Source: Pseudovirgaria hyperparasitica (Eukaryota > Ascomycota > Dothideomycetes > Acrospermales > Acrospermaceae). Taken from it: DNA of 64,000 bases. Numbering within the stretch: position 1 is the stretch's first letter; each line of letters starts with the position of its first letter. The translations under genes were made by a program, and so were the position numbers. Location of the stretch: positions 186,001 through 250,000 of the forward strand of contig NW_022985569.1 of assembly GCF_010093815.1 (NCBI RefSeq). The letters are read 5' to 3'. Shown here piece by piece: positions 1 through 10,890 of this stretch. The notes below the pieces were generated by a model. That model did not search any database. It saw nothing but the letters and a program-made list of their open reading frames with translations, and was not told where the DNA came from.

Positions 1-859
1 ATCCATCACTTCCAGGCGTTTCCTCTCAAGATCGAACGGAAATGTGGCACGACGTCGTGCGTACACTTGCCAAGTTCCACACCGTAGATCCAGACTCTGT
101 CGGGCTCCCAACATTTGGGAAGAAGTCGGGGTTCTACACCAGACAAATCGCTACCTTTGCGATGATATCTGCGGCTCAAGCGCAAGCAAAAGACAAGGAG
201 ACAAAGAAGCCTGTTGGCCAGATACCCCACTACGACCAGATGGTGGAGATATTTGGTAAGGAGGAGAATCAGCCAAAGGACAGGGCGACGTTCGTTCACG
301 GCGATTATAAGGTGTTTGCATTGTTAAGAGAGACTATCCGTGATGCATACTAACGCATATAGATTGATAACCTAGTGTTCCATAAAACGGAACCTCGAGT
401 CATTGGAATTCTTGAGTAGGTCTTCAGTCCTTGTGCGCAGCTACCATACTTATCCCTATTAGCTGGGAGATGGCTACAATAGGTCATCCATTATCCGATT
501 TATCAAACCTTCTCATGCCGTTTGTTCTTGCAAAGTCGAGGCTTGCGGCGGAAATAGGCAAGGGCAACATGGCTTTTAAATCCGATAACCCTGATGGGCT
601 GCCAGAACACGACCAGCTTGTACGATGGTATTCAGACGCTGCTAGATGGGATCCATCGCCTGATATGACCTTTGGTGAGGCCTTCAGCATGTACAGAGGA
701 TCCGTGATCTTGCAGGGCATTGCCGCCCGGTACGCTCTGCGGCAAGCAAGCAGTGCACAGGCCAAGGAATATGGAAGCAGGATGGCACCGTACGGAGAAC
801 TAGCTTGGGACCTGATACAGTTGTTCAAGAAAGAGAAGTCGTCGAAGGCCAAGTTATGA
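1..859 (+). CDS. ACAD11/APH-like phosphotransferase, 5' end outside the window
   Basis: This is the C-terminal part of an aminoglycoside-phosphotransferase/choline-kinase-fold protein of the type found at the N-terminus of ACAD11 and as stand-alone fungal proteins. Exons read 1-311, 363-415 and 463-859. Intron 1 (312-362) has a TACTAAC branch site. Intron 2 (416-462) joins phase-2 ends so that the sequence reads ILDWEMATIGHP. The catalytic HGDYK...DNL loop spans the first splice junction and the ILDWE metal-binding motif spans the second, so both active-site motifs are intact. The frame stays open to base 3 (LPGVSSQDRTEMW...), so the gene continues upstream of the window. The substrate is unknown; family members phosphorylate small hydroxylated molecules. 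Family assignment is firm, biological role is not. Confidence 0.85.
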
Positions 860-1067
860 AAAATGAAGTCCCCGGTCTCGGAACAGGTCAGGGTCGCTGC
901 TGGGAGAATTGTATAATGAGTGACGTGCTTTCATTGGTGTATGATATCGATGTTGGCATACCTTGGGGTATCTGCCGATGAAATATTAGGCAGCTGGATC
1001 TCATTTGCCCAATCCCATGAAACGCCTGTCTGCCGTTTGTCGTCATATGGCGAGTAACCATGACTGT

Positions 1068-1438
1068 CTAATGCTGTTGCATGCGCTCTCCTCGATCGTT
1101 GCCACCGATACGCTCCAGAGCCTAAGGCCCCCATTAGTGTGTATTCCACAATATCGTGGGCGCGATGCGATATACCTCAAGCATGACGACCGAATTTCCT
1201 CTTATGACCACCATACCAATTTTCACCTTCTCGCCACCAGGCTTCTCCTCCACAGCATCATCTAGGACGATGTTGAGAAAGACATCATAGCCGCGAAGAA
1301 CGCCCATCACTCGTCTGCTCCCGTTGAGCTGCACGTATAACCTCTTGTCAAGGTACTAGGTAAAAGGCTGTAAGCGCGTTCTAAGCTAGGAGTTTTGCTT
1401 CTCATTACCTTCTTGAGCTCAGGCTGTGCTTGAGGCAT
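1068..1438 (-). CDS. Small nuclear ribonucleoprotein G (SmG), Sm-ring subunit
   Basis: Three exons on the complement strand: 1409-1438 (MPQAQPELKK), 1176-1355 and 1068-1121, giving 87 residues. The two introns, 1356-1408 and 1122-1175, are 53-54 bp. The protein carries both Sm motifs: Sm1 in YLDKRLYVQLNGSRRVMGVL...DVFLNIVLDD, and Sm2 as IGMVVIRGNSVVMLE, the hallmark of SmG. The last exon supplies the expected ALERI ending and a short tail. SmG is one of seven proteins forming the ring on U1, U2, U4 and U5 snRNAs. Reading through intron 2 would give a non-conserved tail, so I prefer the spliced form. The gene is divergent from an NTR2-like spliceosome gene, so the pair may share a promoter. 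Confidence 0.93.
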
Positions 1439-1795
1439 CGTAATTATGTTGCAAGTCCGTAGTTGTAATCGTAGGTAGTGGCAGGCGCAATTGTCCGTTC
1501 AGGGTTGAGCGGGTGAGTTGCGGTGTTGGGTTGTTTGTGGTGGTTGTGGCTAAGAGTTCAGACGTGGTGAGGGATGTGAGTGATGAGCAGGCGGTAATAA
1601 AACAATTAAGGTAAATTACCGGTTCGTACTGAAACTTCCACCTCGACGCACCGTTAGCGCGAAAGGTCTAGAGGTGGCCTAATTAGTGGATGAACGACCG
1701 CAACGCCTTTTGGAGCAGGCCAACTTTCGGTCATTGACGCAAGCACATCCGATGTCAGCCAGTCTCAACAATCAGCAATCAACTATACATCCACT
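1439..1795. promoter_or_regulatory. Divergent intergenic region, SmG / NTR2-like
   Basis: A 357-bp gap between the start codons of two divergently transcribed splicing genes. It must hold both promoters. I see no coding potential and no unmistakable binding site; assignment as a shared promoter is from position only. Confidence 0.5.
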
Positions 1796-3171
1796 ATGGC
1801 ACTAAAGAAGTCTTTATCAGCTCGGCGAGTACCCCGCAAGATCGGTAGCGATGGGGAGCAGGACGATGAGGCAATACCTGCCGACCATTCTTCGCAAGGT
1901 ATGACTTTCCCCCATAATCCTCCAGCACTGCTCTAATGTGTCCTGACAGATCGCTGATATGGTCCTTAGAATCCGCTGTAAAGAAGCCTTCCACCTCAGG
2001 GAAAGCGAAGAAGCGTTCGAGCCTTCGCATGTCTTTCGGTCTTAGCGAAGCCGACAACGAAGTAATAAACGAGCGTACACCAATGTCGATACCGAAAAGA
2101 ACAAATTTCACCCGCGTAGCTACTGAAAACAAAGCCAAACGGTCTTCCATGTTGACTGAGCATCTTCCTTTCCGAGCAGACCTTTCAGAAGACAAGCCTA
2201 ATTACAGCAAAGAGTACTTAGCTGAATTGAAGCAAAGTACACCCTCTGCTCCTAAGGTCGACTTGGTATTGTCAGATGAGGAGACACAGGAAATCCAAGA
2301 GCTTAATATCGCTGCAAAGTTCGGGTCCATGGCAGCCTTGGAATCGGAAAGGTCAGCCTTCATCCCGAGTGAAGCCGAAATACGCGAGAAGAAGGAAAGA
2401 CGGCGGCGTCTTGCCCGAGAGGACAACTACATTGTCCTAAACGGTCGCAATGAAATAGCTAGTGAAGATGAAGAACTTACAGATGACGAGTTCGCACCTC
2501 GTAGGACAAAGAATTTTGAGATAGCAGAATGGAAAGACCAGCACAAATATGGCGAGACGCGTCTTGAACACGAAGACGAAGACCTTGCGGAAGGCTTCGA
2601 CGAATATGTTGAAGATGGTGGTATCTCACTCGGACGAAAGGCGGAACGAGAAGCACAAAAGAAACGGCGAGCTGAGATGGCAAGCATGATTGCAGATGCT
2701 GAGGGCGGCTCCTCGGATAATTGCTCGGACGACTCAATTTTCGAACTTAATGATGCATACGAAGCTGCCCAAGCTAAAGCCGGCGCATATAACTCTCGTA
2801 GCGGTCTTCGAAATCGCAATGACGGGCGGCAAACTCCGCCAAGGATAACGCCATTGCCTAACCTCAAAGACGTCATGCAAAGGCTGAGAGACAATGTGAA
2901 GCATGTGGAGGAGGAGAGAGCCATGAAATTGAGACGACTGGAAGAGCTGAGAGCTGAAAGAGCTCAGGTCAAAGACCGCGAAACCTGGATTCAGGCACAG
3001 TTAAAGGAAACTGGAGATAGATACGAGAAACTGCGTGTTGAAGCAGGTATCAGCACTGTCGCGCTTACACCCCATGATACTGCGAATTCTGAAAAGCTTG
3101 CCCTTGGGCGCGGTCTAGAAAACTTAGGGGTAGGGCCGGTCACTAGTCAGATCGAAGACAGCGAAGCTTGA
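1796..3171 (+). CDS. NTR2-like nineteen-complex-related protein (spliceosome disassembly)
   Basis: Two exons, 1796-1898 and 1970-3171, encode 434 residues. The 71-bp intron has a CTAAT branch site, and the phase-1 junction restores SSQ-ESAVKKP. The protein is highly charged, with DEE/EDEDL-rich acidic stretches and a C-terminal coiled coil of about 60 residues (LRDNVKHVEEERAMKLRRLEELRAERAQ region). Segments such as NYSKEYLAELKQSTPSAP, then SDEETQEIQELNIAAKFG and FIPSEAEIREKKERRRRLA, match the fungal Pfam NTR2 family. NTR2 partners Ntr1 and the DEAH helicase Prp43 to release lariat introns from spent spliceosomes. The start at 1796 is chosen because it opens the first exon with a basic, family-like N-terminus (MALKKSLSARRVPRK). 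The yeast homologue is shorter and diverged, so family membership is inferred from the conserved blocks. Confidence 0.8.
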
Positions 3172-4161
3172 TCCGTAGTATTCTCACAAGGCTTGCTGTT
3201 GGTGAAGCGAACTAAAAGGAGAAATACTCAATTTGAGAACGACAACAGGCGACTTGGTCAGACCAACGTGAGAACTAAATTTCGTGAGCACGAGAGCACG
3301 GCAGGTATAGGTGTACACCAATGTCTCATCATGTCATCTTGCCGGGATATGCACAGCAATTGATCGCGTCGTTGACACGAACGTCACCAAACATAGCGGG
3401 GCGACCTTCCAGGTAGGGATCAAGAACCTTCGATGCACATCATGCGGCTCTCAGCTGTTTCGAGATCCTCCCTCTACAACAGCCTCACAACTGATGCTGT
3501 CTCACCTCCCGCAAATTGTTCCAATATATGTAAGAGTACGGGCCTTTGTATTACGCTGGTTGGAAAGTTGGCCAAGTTCTTCGAATGTCGAACATCACCT
3601 ATTTTCCAGGGCTTCCATCTTCGATGCTGCTTTCTTCGATGCTGCTTCGAAAATGCTGCTTCGAAAATGCTGCTTTGAAAATGCTGCTTCGAAAATGCTA
3701 CCATTTCCAAATTCAGCGAGACGATGCTCGGCGCAATTGATTGATAGTTTGGTCCCAAAGCCGTTGAAAAGTCAAACGTGTTCGTCGACTAAGCTCGGAC
3801 GTCGCCGCCTTATCTCCTGTTTCAGAGAATGATCCACGCATGATGGCCCTTGAGCAGTGCCTGGTCCTAGCATACCTAGTCGAAAAACCCCTCGCTTTTA
3901 TCAAATCAGAGCAAGACCTTGACTGACGTCTCAAGGATCATGTCTTCGGGCTCTGGTGGGCTGATCAATTGGAGAACTATATGGACAAGACGTGCCCGAA
4001 AGAGGTGCAGTCGTGCAATCGTCTTTCCCTCGACCCAGCGTGTATCAAACTGCACCGCGGCTCATCTATAGAGACTGCATGCATACCTGTTCTGGAGCGT
4101 CTGTGTTGCCGTTGGCCATCAGGTTTTGACATATATATGTTCCCCGGCTGAACATTATACA
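3172..4161. other. Intergenic region without a convincing gene
   Basis: About 990 bp between the NTR2-like gene and the CFEM-like gene. Several short open frames exist here, but their composition is erratic and one is built on the tandem repeat at about 3620-3700. Apart from that repeat I see no conserved motif. Confidence 0.5.
3620..3701. repeat. Short tandem repeat, about 15-bp unit
   Basis: Around five head-to-tail units of the form TTCGAAAATGCTGC (with a leading TTCGATGCTGC variant) occupy this stretch. Unit length varies slightly at the left end (TTTCTTCGATGCTGC). It is a minisatellite in intergenic DNA. Because the unit length is a multiple of three it makes false open frames on both strands. 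Confidence 0.75.
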
Positions 4162-5369
4162 ATGGCGAATACCACTTCAGGGTATCGAGGCTCGCGAGCA
4201 CTAATATCGGCTGTTATTGCCTCATTGAACCTGGGATATGTTGTTGGCTACAGAGTTGAAACCGTCGTCACCCTCGTTCAGACGACAGTCTGGATCAACA
4301 CCCTCTCGGCCTACTCTGCTTTGCCTACCTGTGCGCAAACACCAATCAATAATGTCGTTAGAAATATGGAGAACGGATGTGGCGACGGGAATCGTCTTAC
4401 AAGCTTCAGTTGCTTCTGCTCCGAATCAAGCAGGTACGTACACGTATTCCATTTATCGGGTTCCAGCCAGCTGATTTGTGTCTAAGCGCCTTCAACACAA
4501 TCATATCCAGGGCCGTTCAATCAGAATGCGCAAACGATGCCGCCGTGGCAAACGACGTCGGCAATGCCATGAACGTCTTCGCCGAATATTGCAGACAGTC
4601 GCCCATCATCCGACTCGGCGCTGCTACAATAACAACCGAAATCACTGAGATCCATCAGACTGCAGCTCCAGCATCAAGTACATCCCTCCCAACATCAACC
4701 TCATTCCCCTCGAGCGGTATCAGCGCTCAGACACGAATCGCAATCGCCATACCGGTCGTCATTGGCGCTGCCCTCCTACTCCTTGCCATCGTCGCTGGAT
4801 TTTTGTACCTTCGCCGCAGTCATGAGGGCAGGAATCAATCTCAGTCCTGGAATGATCGAACAACTCAGTCTCAAACCTGGCATGGTCGAACAAACCATCC
4901 TCAGCCAGGGGACAATCAAACGACCGAGTGTCAAACCTGGCATGGTCGAACGACCGACCATCATCCATTCGACGATCGGGCAACACAGTCTTCACCCTGG
5001 AATGACTCATATGCGCACCTAATTCCGCCAAAAGAAGTGGCAGGCATGCAGCGCTACGAACTCGCAGGCGAGACAGTCAAGCGACAGGAGCTTCCCGAGA
5101 ATCTTGCAAAGGGCACTTTGCACGGGGAGGATAATTTCGTCCCAGAAAAGGCAGATTCGTCTGAATGGGAATTTACACTACCGATTCAGGAGCCTCCTTA
5201 TCCACCGGCGGTTACGCAGAGGACGTTCGTCGAGGTGCATCACTGGGACATTCCGTCAGAAAGCGGACTGGATACGATCATCAGTCCGCTCGATGAAAGA
5301 TATGGAAGAGGGGGGACTGGCACGACGTGGCTTACGGTCCCGTCGCCGCTGCCGCCAGAGTATTCATAA
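4162..5369 (+). CDS. CFEM-like cysteine-rich single-pass membrane protein
   Basis: Two exons, 4162-4433 and 4511-5369, encode 376 residues. The junction completes an AGG codon and gives ESSRAVQSEC. The extracellular part has six cysteines in a CFEM-like order: LPTC, NGC, CFC, SEC, EYC. The second cysteine of the usual eight is replaced (CAQTP). A Ser/Thr-rich stalk follows, then one membrane segment (IAIAIPVVIGAALLLLAIVAGF) stopped by YLRR, then a hydrophilic tail. The tail holds three or four repeats of a Q-x-W-x-x-R-T-T type motif, with an exact 20-bp match recurring at a 60-bp spacing (4871 and 4931). The N-terminus is weakly signal-like (LISAVIASLNLGYVVG). Fungal CFEM proteins act at the cell surface in haem/iron uptake, adhesion or host interaction; which applies is unknown. 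An in-frame ATG at 4126 is the alternative start. Confidence 0.72.
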
Positions 5370-7100
5370 TATTACAGTAGATATAGAGCTCATGTATAAA
5401 AGAAAGCTTATGGATTGCCTTTGTACAGATTGTCGATTGTATGTTCTATTTGGATGTGCTATGTATGTAATTCGGCTGATCTAATGATGTGTGCGTTCCG
5501 GCGTGTATGTACCATGCAGTCTGCGCGTATTCTCCGTGGTTACAATAATGAACTTTAGACTCAGGGAAACTGTTCTTATATAAACTGGTGTGAGCTTGGG
5601 TCTCGCAGGTCTGTGTAAAACCTCGTTTAATGTTCGGCGTGTCTGCAAGCTCCCGGGTCTAGTTCGCTACTGTTCCAGCTACATTTGGTATCTCATTGAA
5701 GACTAATAGAATTGAAAAGCAACGCCAAGGGCAAAATGAGGAGGGCTTGGATAAATGACAATGAAACCGCGCGAATATATATCGGAACATAAAAGAAGTC
5801 CCTGGGTAGTATTCGCTGCTTGCGTAGACCAGCTCCTATTTCCTCCGCGTGTAGGTTTCTTCATCTTTTAGCTATACATCTCGCTTCCATCAGATTTGCA
5901 ACGGCGAGAGTATCAAACGGCACTGTGATAGGTTATGTCCATTGGGTGCCCATAGAGGACGGGCTCCTGGGCTGAATGTAGTCTATATGGTTGGACTAAT
6001 GTTACCAAGTTATTGTGATGCATCTTGGCGATTCTTCCAATCTGAACAGCTCAAATGACAGGCAAGAGGCGGACTAAGGTCCATGGATCTCAGGGAATTA
6101 ATTCAAATGCAGCTTACATGTCGGCTTCTGCTGGGTAGGCCTGAACAGTTCACTTGTCCGAACAGGGGGACATCTGGCTGTCTCCCCGCGGCATTGGGTC
6201 TTCTACAGTTGATTCATGCACCAGTCTAGTCAGGCTACAACTGATAATAGATGGCTGCACGTAGGTCTGGGTTTCAATGGCCTGATTTTGCGGAACTGCA
6301 GCAGGTTACATAATAAACAAACCACATTCCCTATCATCAAGAACTTCTGAGTCGTTCAAGCGAGAGGCTGGACGGAACTCACTCAAGACAGCTCTTGTGT
6401 GATTCAACTGGTATGTCGTGTAGATTTCTCGCCACTGGACTCTGCTCTGAGTTACCGTCCTGATATCTGACCACGATGAACATCTAACGCCAAGCTATAC
6501 ACATTTTAAGACTAACAACTCGAGTGTCCGCACTCCGGAAATAGTAAGACATAGGCATCTGCTGGCCGAATGTATTAAAAGCGGTGTCAAAGATTATGTT
6601 ATCTCTAGGTGGCGATTACGATGGACACTAAGGAATGCCGCAGTCTTAAGAGGATTATCCTGCCGTTTCGTGAGCGCATTGATTTGTACCTAAGCAGAAA
6701 CCTTGAGAGGTTAGGTGTGACATGGGGAAGCATTTATCTATATCGTGAACTCGTTAGCTTAGGATGAGATCTACGAGAGAGTGCCCCAATTTCTCTGGCT
6801 TTGATAGTCTCGGCCAGAGTCTTTCGTGACAACGCAGGGTTATTCAGCTTGGAGCAGGGCTATACTCATGTCCTAGACAGCTTTCTCTGAGAGCGCTCCA
6901 GTACCACAACGTATCAAGATGACATAGCGTAGCTGCCACAGAAAGTGGTAGCCAATGTATGTATTCTACCAAGAGTTCGTTTACTCTTATAGCCTCGGTG
7001 TCAGGTCACCATTTTGCGAGCATGTTGGCTAATAGCTTAAGTACCGACGTCGACATGGAAAATGAATACTTGCGGTTGACGGTTGACCAGTGAAACGTGC
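5370..7100. other. Long intergenic stretch with nothing recognisable
   Basis: About 1.7 kb with no open frame of useful length after 5484 on either strand, no RNA-gene pattern and no repeat that I can see. Base composition resembles neighbouring intergenic DNA and is not AT-rich or RIP-like. It may hold long UTRs or a non-coding transcript, but nothing in the sequence supports either. Confidence 0.4.
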
Positions 7101-7213
7101 ATAGCGATCAGGCATATAAATATCTGCTACTTCGATGGGAAGATGGTCATACGAAGCCATTGTGTCTCTTCCTTGAATCTTTGGTGATTATATTCCATCA
7201 CCACGGGTTGGAG

Positions 7214-7848
7214 TGGAGGCATTGCCATCGTAACTTTCAGTGTACTCAATGAGGTCATCGAGATACCTTTGAAGCATATAATTTTTACCGGCGTTTTTCG
7301 GTCCTTTTTGAGACTCATCAACCTAGGTCAGTACCCTTACGGATATCAGAGGCTCGCGTTGAATGACTTTTGTCATAATCTTCAGTTCTCTCTCGGTATT
7401 CCCGCGTAGAAAGAAGTCAAGTAGAGTTTGAATATTAACTTAATAGTAGTATTCTATAGGGTGAATAAGTATAAAGTAAGATTCAATCCTTATATGTATG
7501 CTTCAGGGTTCCTGCAAAGCTTTTCAACCATGTGCCCCCTGTGGACCACTCTCTTCTGCTAATCGTACGATGGTTGGCATGCAACTCCATGTAACTATTG
7601 ATTCGATCCGAAGAAATGGTTTCTAAATCCTTCCCTCGAGCGTAGATCTTGTGATAATACGTCAATATCGGTTCGGGAATTGCAAACTTCTTAAATGAAC
7701 GTTGTGACGGTATTATCTTTGAAGTTAGTGGAAGAAGAAGACTGAACAGTTGCTGAGATGGCATTTTTCTCATTGAAAGGCCTCTCTTTCCTTGGATGTG
7801 CCACCCAATGTGCATCACCCGAGCTATATGGACGTTACCCGCACACAC
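7214..7848 (-). pseudogene. Possible gene relic of unknown family
   Basis: On the complement strand, one open stretch at 7483-7848 reads naturally (RSFKKFAIPEPILTYYHKIY..., STGGTWLKSFAGTLK). A second, at about 7350-7425, reads TLLDFFLRGNTERELK. A third, at about 7214-7300, reads NYMLQRYLDDLIEYTES. Composition looks coding, but no ATG opens the first piece, the pieces are in different frames and no clean set of introns of normal size joins them. I do not recognise the family. It could be an eroded gene, a real gene whose exons I have not resolved, or chance. Confidence 0.2.
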
Positions 7849-8080
7849 ATGGTAACAGTGAAGTCAATTTTTGAACGAGGGTGGAGTCTTTATTGCATCC
7901 TCATATGAGAAAAATGCATACGCAGAAAGTTTCGTGCGGTGGTCATGCACTTGAAACTCCTAGTAGGTCATGTTCGAACACCTGTTATTGTGACGGTACC
8001 AGATCGATGTAAGGCTGATGATATCGGTCCAATATACAAGATGGAACCGTGAAACTTGGCTGAAGGCAGTAAACACTCAC

Positions 8081-10147
8081 TCAGAAAGCTAATTCGTCCT
8101 CGCTACTACCTATAGTCTCAGGGGAATACACACGTGCAATCAGTCTTGGAGTGACCGCCTTCCTTTTCCTCCTGGCAATTGTCCTTGATGTGGGTGATGT
8201 GCTTAAATAGTAATCCGATTCCGATAACAGACTGTGGCGCTTCCTCATCTTATTCCTCCAGCTGCTGGTCGATGCCTCCACGTCCATGATTCCGAATCGC
8301 GATTTGGGCCTATTGGAAAGTGGATCCTGGGATGAGGAAGGAGCATGCATGTGCACCAATCTTGAAGGGGTCTTGGAAAATTTAGTTGGTGAACTCGGTT
8401 TGCTTCGAGGGGCAGGGGTCACGGGCTCCGACATTTCGGTGCTTTTTATGCTTTCTATGCTGTCCATTACATCTGGATGACTGTTTTCATTGTCCATAGA
8501 CTCGATTTCATCTTCACGTTCGGAGCCAGGCACCTCTGCCTGCACCATTGACTGTCTGAAGTCATCTCCACTATCATTTGAAACATCTGGCTCTTCGCTC
8601 TCGCAGACTGCGGTCGAGTTTTTGACAAGCGTATCGTGCTGCAGAAGTCCCGATGATCCTATGGTCTTGTTAAGCAGACTCCGTTTGATGGGTATACTCT
8701 TGTCGAGTTCTGTCGTGCTACCGGGACTGAACTGATTGTCATTATCATACAGGTTGGGGATCTCCGATGGTGGCTGAAAAGTCTTCCGAACCGATTCCGT
8801 ACTATGTTCGCGGCAGCTGCTGTGACGAGCATAATTGTGGCTCCGCCTGCTTACTGGGGAGGATGAATGGGGCACAGCAATGCCATCCACTTCTTTTTCG
8901 ACTACCTTCGGTCTATCCAGAAGCGGCTGTGTTTGTCCAAGCACGATTCCACGACCATAATCAGGAGATCTTGCAACATCTGCCCGGAGACCCAGTCCAC
9001 TACTATCAAGCCAATGCGTTGAAGAGCTAGCGGTCTCTCCGCGGCTTAAAAGATGATAATAACGTGCAGATACTTGAGATTGCCGCATGTGCGGAAAATG
9101 TTTCGCAACAATATCTCGCCAACTCCAATGGCATGTAATTCTAAGCTTAAGGATCAAAGCGTCCTCTTCATGATTAAACAGAGATTTTGTGCCAGAGTGT
9201 CGTTTGACAGAGCCAGAAGATGGGGAATGTTCCGCATCCGCCGATCTTTTACGCAGTCGCTGGCGTGGCACAGCCCAGAGGCTCTCACTGAATGGTGCAT
9301 GTTGCTGGGCGGGACGGGCGGTTGGGGCTGGCGTTGTTTTAGAATTGTACTGATGTACCGGGCGGGATATCCCAGGGGTATTCGGAACGTTGGCTGGCAA
9401 AGGAGGGGCTGCCCAGATAGGATCCGGAGTTGATACGTTCGCACCTTTCCATATCTGCATGAATTGCGCGATATTTTGAGATATCTGTTGTCCAAGTTGC
9501 TCCATAACGGCGATATCCGGCGTCCGACAAGCTTGATACGAAACCGCTGGGACATCGGAGCCATGGGAGCCTTCTGAGTCTTGAATAGGGTGAACATCGA
9601 CAAACTTGTGTTGCACATCAGAAAGTCTAACGTCTGTATTAGAAGTCAGATGCTTGATCGATGTCATCTTCGTTTGTTTCTGCTCCTTTGCTACTCCCAC
9701 TCGCTTTGATAAGGACGAGACGCTCAATGATGCCAACTCATCTTCGGAACCTTCATTCTCTTCTGCCCGAGTTACTTCGGATGCATTCCCCAATTGATCC
9801 TCTTCGAGCCTTGGGATTTTCTCATATCCAGCTTCGTCTTCGTCTCCGTTTGCGATGGGTGACAATGACTCGATTTGTGTTTGCGCAAGACCATTTGCAT
9901 AGTTCGCTATAATGTTTATTCCAGATTTGCGGTCTCCAATGTCCTGTTCCGACATCATCTTATCAATATGTCCATTGTTCTCTACGATGTGGCCCGTCTC
10001 GAAATCGATGATGTCACCAACCCCCGTGAAGTCGTGCTCATATTTTGCTATTATCTCTTCAAACCGGCTCTTCAAGTTTTGATCATTGAGGTGCCTGGCT
10101 TGGTCAAGCGTAAGCGCTGTGTCAGAGCTTAGGGACAGGGAGGTCAT
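8081..10147 (-). CDS. Scm3/HJURP-type CENP-A chaperone with Myb/SANT domain
   Basis: A single uninterrupted frame of 688 residues. Residues about 20-65 form an Scm3 domain: LKSRFEEIIAKYEHDF, then TGVGDIIDFETGHIVENNGH, matching the conserved Scm3 block in which a hydrophobic helix binds the CENP-A/H4 dimer and is followed by D-x-x-T-G-x-I-V-x-[DN]-N-G-H. Residues about 322-370 form a Myb/SANT-like domain (FNHEEDALILKLRITCHWSWRD...SARYYHLLSRG) with the spaced tryptophans. The rest is low-complexity and Ser-rich with a basic RRKRKA patch near the end. Scm3/HJURP deposits the centromeric histone H3 variant. Published domain surveys report Scm3 fused to DNA-binding domains, including Myb types, in filamentous fungi. 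The frame stays open upstream to about 10276 but without an ATG, so the start at 10147 is the first usable one. Confidence 0.85.
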   Translation of the reverse strand: MTSLSLSSDTALTLDQARHLNDQNLKSRFEEIIAKYEHDFTGVGDIIDFETGHIVENNGHIDKMMSEQDIGDRKSGINIIANYANGLAQTQIESLSPIANGDEDEAGYEKIPRLEEDQLGNASEVTRAEENEGSEDELASLSVSSLSKRVGVAKEQKQTKMTSIKHLTSNTDVRLSDVQHKFVDVHPIQDSEGSHGSDVPAVSYQACRTPDIAVMEQLGQQISQNIAQFMQIWKGANVSTPDPIWAAPPLPANVPNTPGISRPVHQYNSKTTPAPTARPAQQHAPFSESLWAVPRQRLRKRSADAEHSPSSGSVKRHSGTKSLFNHEEDALILKLRITCHWSWRDIVAKHFPHMRQSQVSARYYHLLSRGETASSSTHWLDSSGLGLRADVARSPDYGRGIVLGQTQPLLDRPKVVEKEVDGIAVPHSSSPVSRRSHNYARHSSCREHSTESVRKTFQPPSEIPNLYDNDNQFSPGSTTELDKSIPIKRSLLNKTIGSSGLLQHDTLVKNSTAVCESEEPDVSNDSGDDFRQSMVQAEVPGSEREDEIESMDNENSHPDVMDSIESIKSTEMSEPVTPAPRSKPSSPTKFSKTPSRLVHMHAPSSSQDPLSNRPKSRFGIMDVEASTSSWRNKMRKRHSLLSESDYYLSTSPTSRTIARRKRKAVTPRLIARVYSPETIGSSEDELAF

Positions 10148-10890
10148 GGCAAAGCTAATCCTCGGGGTCGTATGTATGATAGCTGTGGATGCGCAATGCG
10201 CAACGCGCAGAAGGGAAGTGAGATAGACAATAGAAGATGGTATGCAGAGACGACGCGATCTAGACGCGTTGAGCACGTTCGGGTTAGATTCCGTTCCGAG
10301 GTCACTTGTCTAGAACTTAATAATCTTAGCACGTAAGCATACTACTCGTGTGCCATTCTATCTAACTAAAGCCTTTAATATCTATTTGCTTATATCTTAT
10401 TATATGATAATAGATGCCTATATATACAGTAGCTCTATAAACTCAATCTATTATTAGAAAAAGTACTGGTACTATAATTATTTCTTCTCTTTCCTAGGCT
10501 ACTTAGCATTTAAGACTTATAAAATATATGGAGTTATATATTCTAATAAAATCTAGTCTATATATAGTATAATATATAGATAATTATAACTTATATAGAG
10601 GTAGAGGAATCTAATAGACCTTCAAGGAGGGGAAGAGAAGTACTATGGATGTACCGAAGGAAGCTAAATGCCAAGAGTATTAGGTTCTAGGTAATGTGCA
10701 AAGCCCGACGTCACATGCGCAGTCATGCAGGCCTCCCCTCGCTATAAGCTCTACTTCTCTATACACCTGAACCTGCTCACCGAAATGAATACTCGTTGGT
10801 GGCTCTCTGACCACGGAATAATGCTCTTTGCTTCACCATAAGATGGACCCATCACAATTAATCTGTCCGTAAGAGATCTAAGACTGGAAG
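10148..10890. promoter_or_regulatory. Divergent intergenic region, Scm3 / Atg6, with AT-rich insert
   Basis: A 743-bp gap between divergent genes that must contain both promoters. Its middle, about 10330-10620, is sharply AT-rich with many TATA/TAGA steps and few CpA/TpG. It resembles the RIP-eroded block at the right end of the window rather than normal promoter DNA, and is probably a small relic of a repeat. Confidence 0.45.

Noticed and set aside
3311-3832. Open frame of about 173 codons on the plus strand, and others on both strands at the same place
   Set aside because: Composed largely of the 15-bp tandem repeat and non-coding flanks; no conserved motif, no consistent codon character.
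10148-10276. N-terminal extension of the Scm3-like protein
   Set aside because: The frame is open but has no ATG there; the conserved domain begins shortly after the ATG at 10147.
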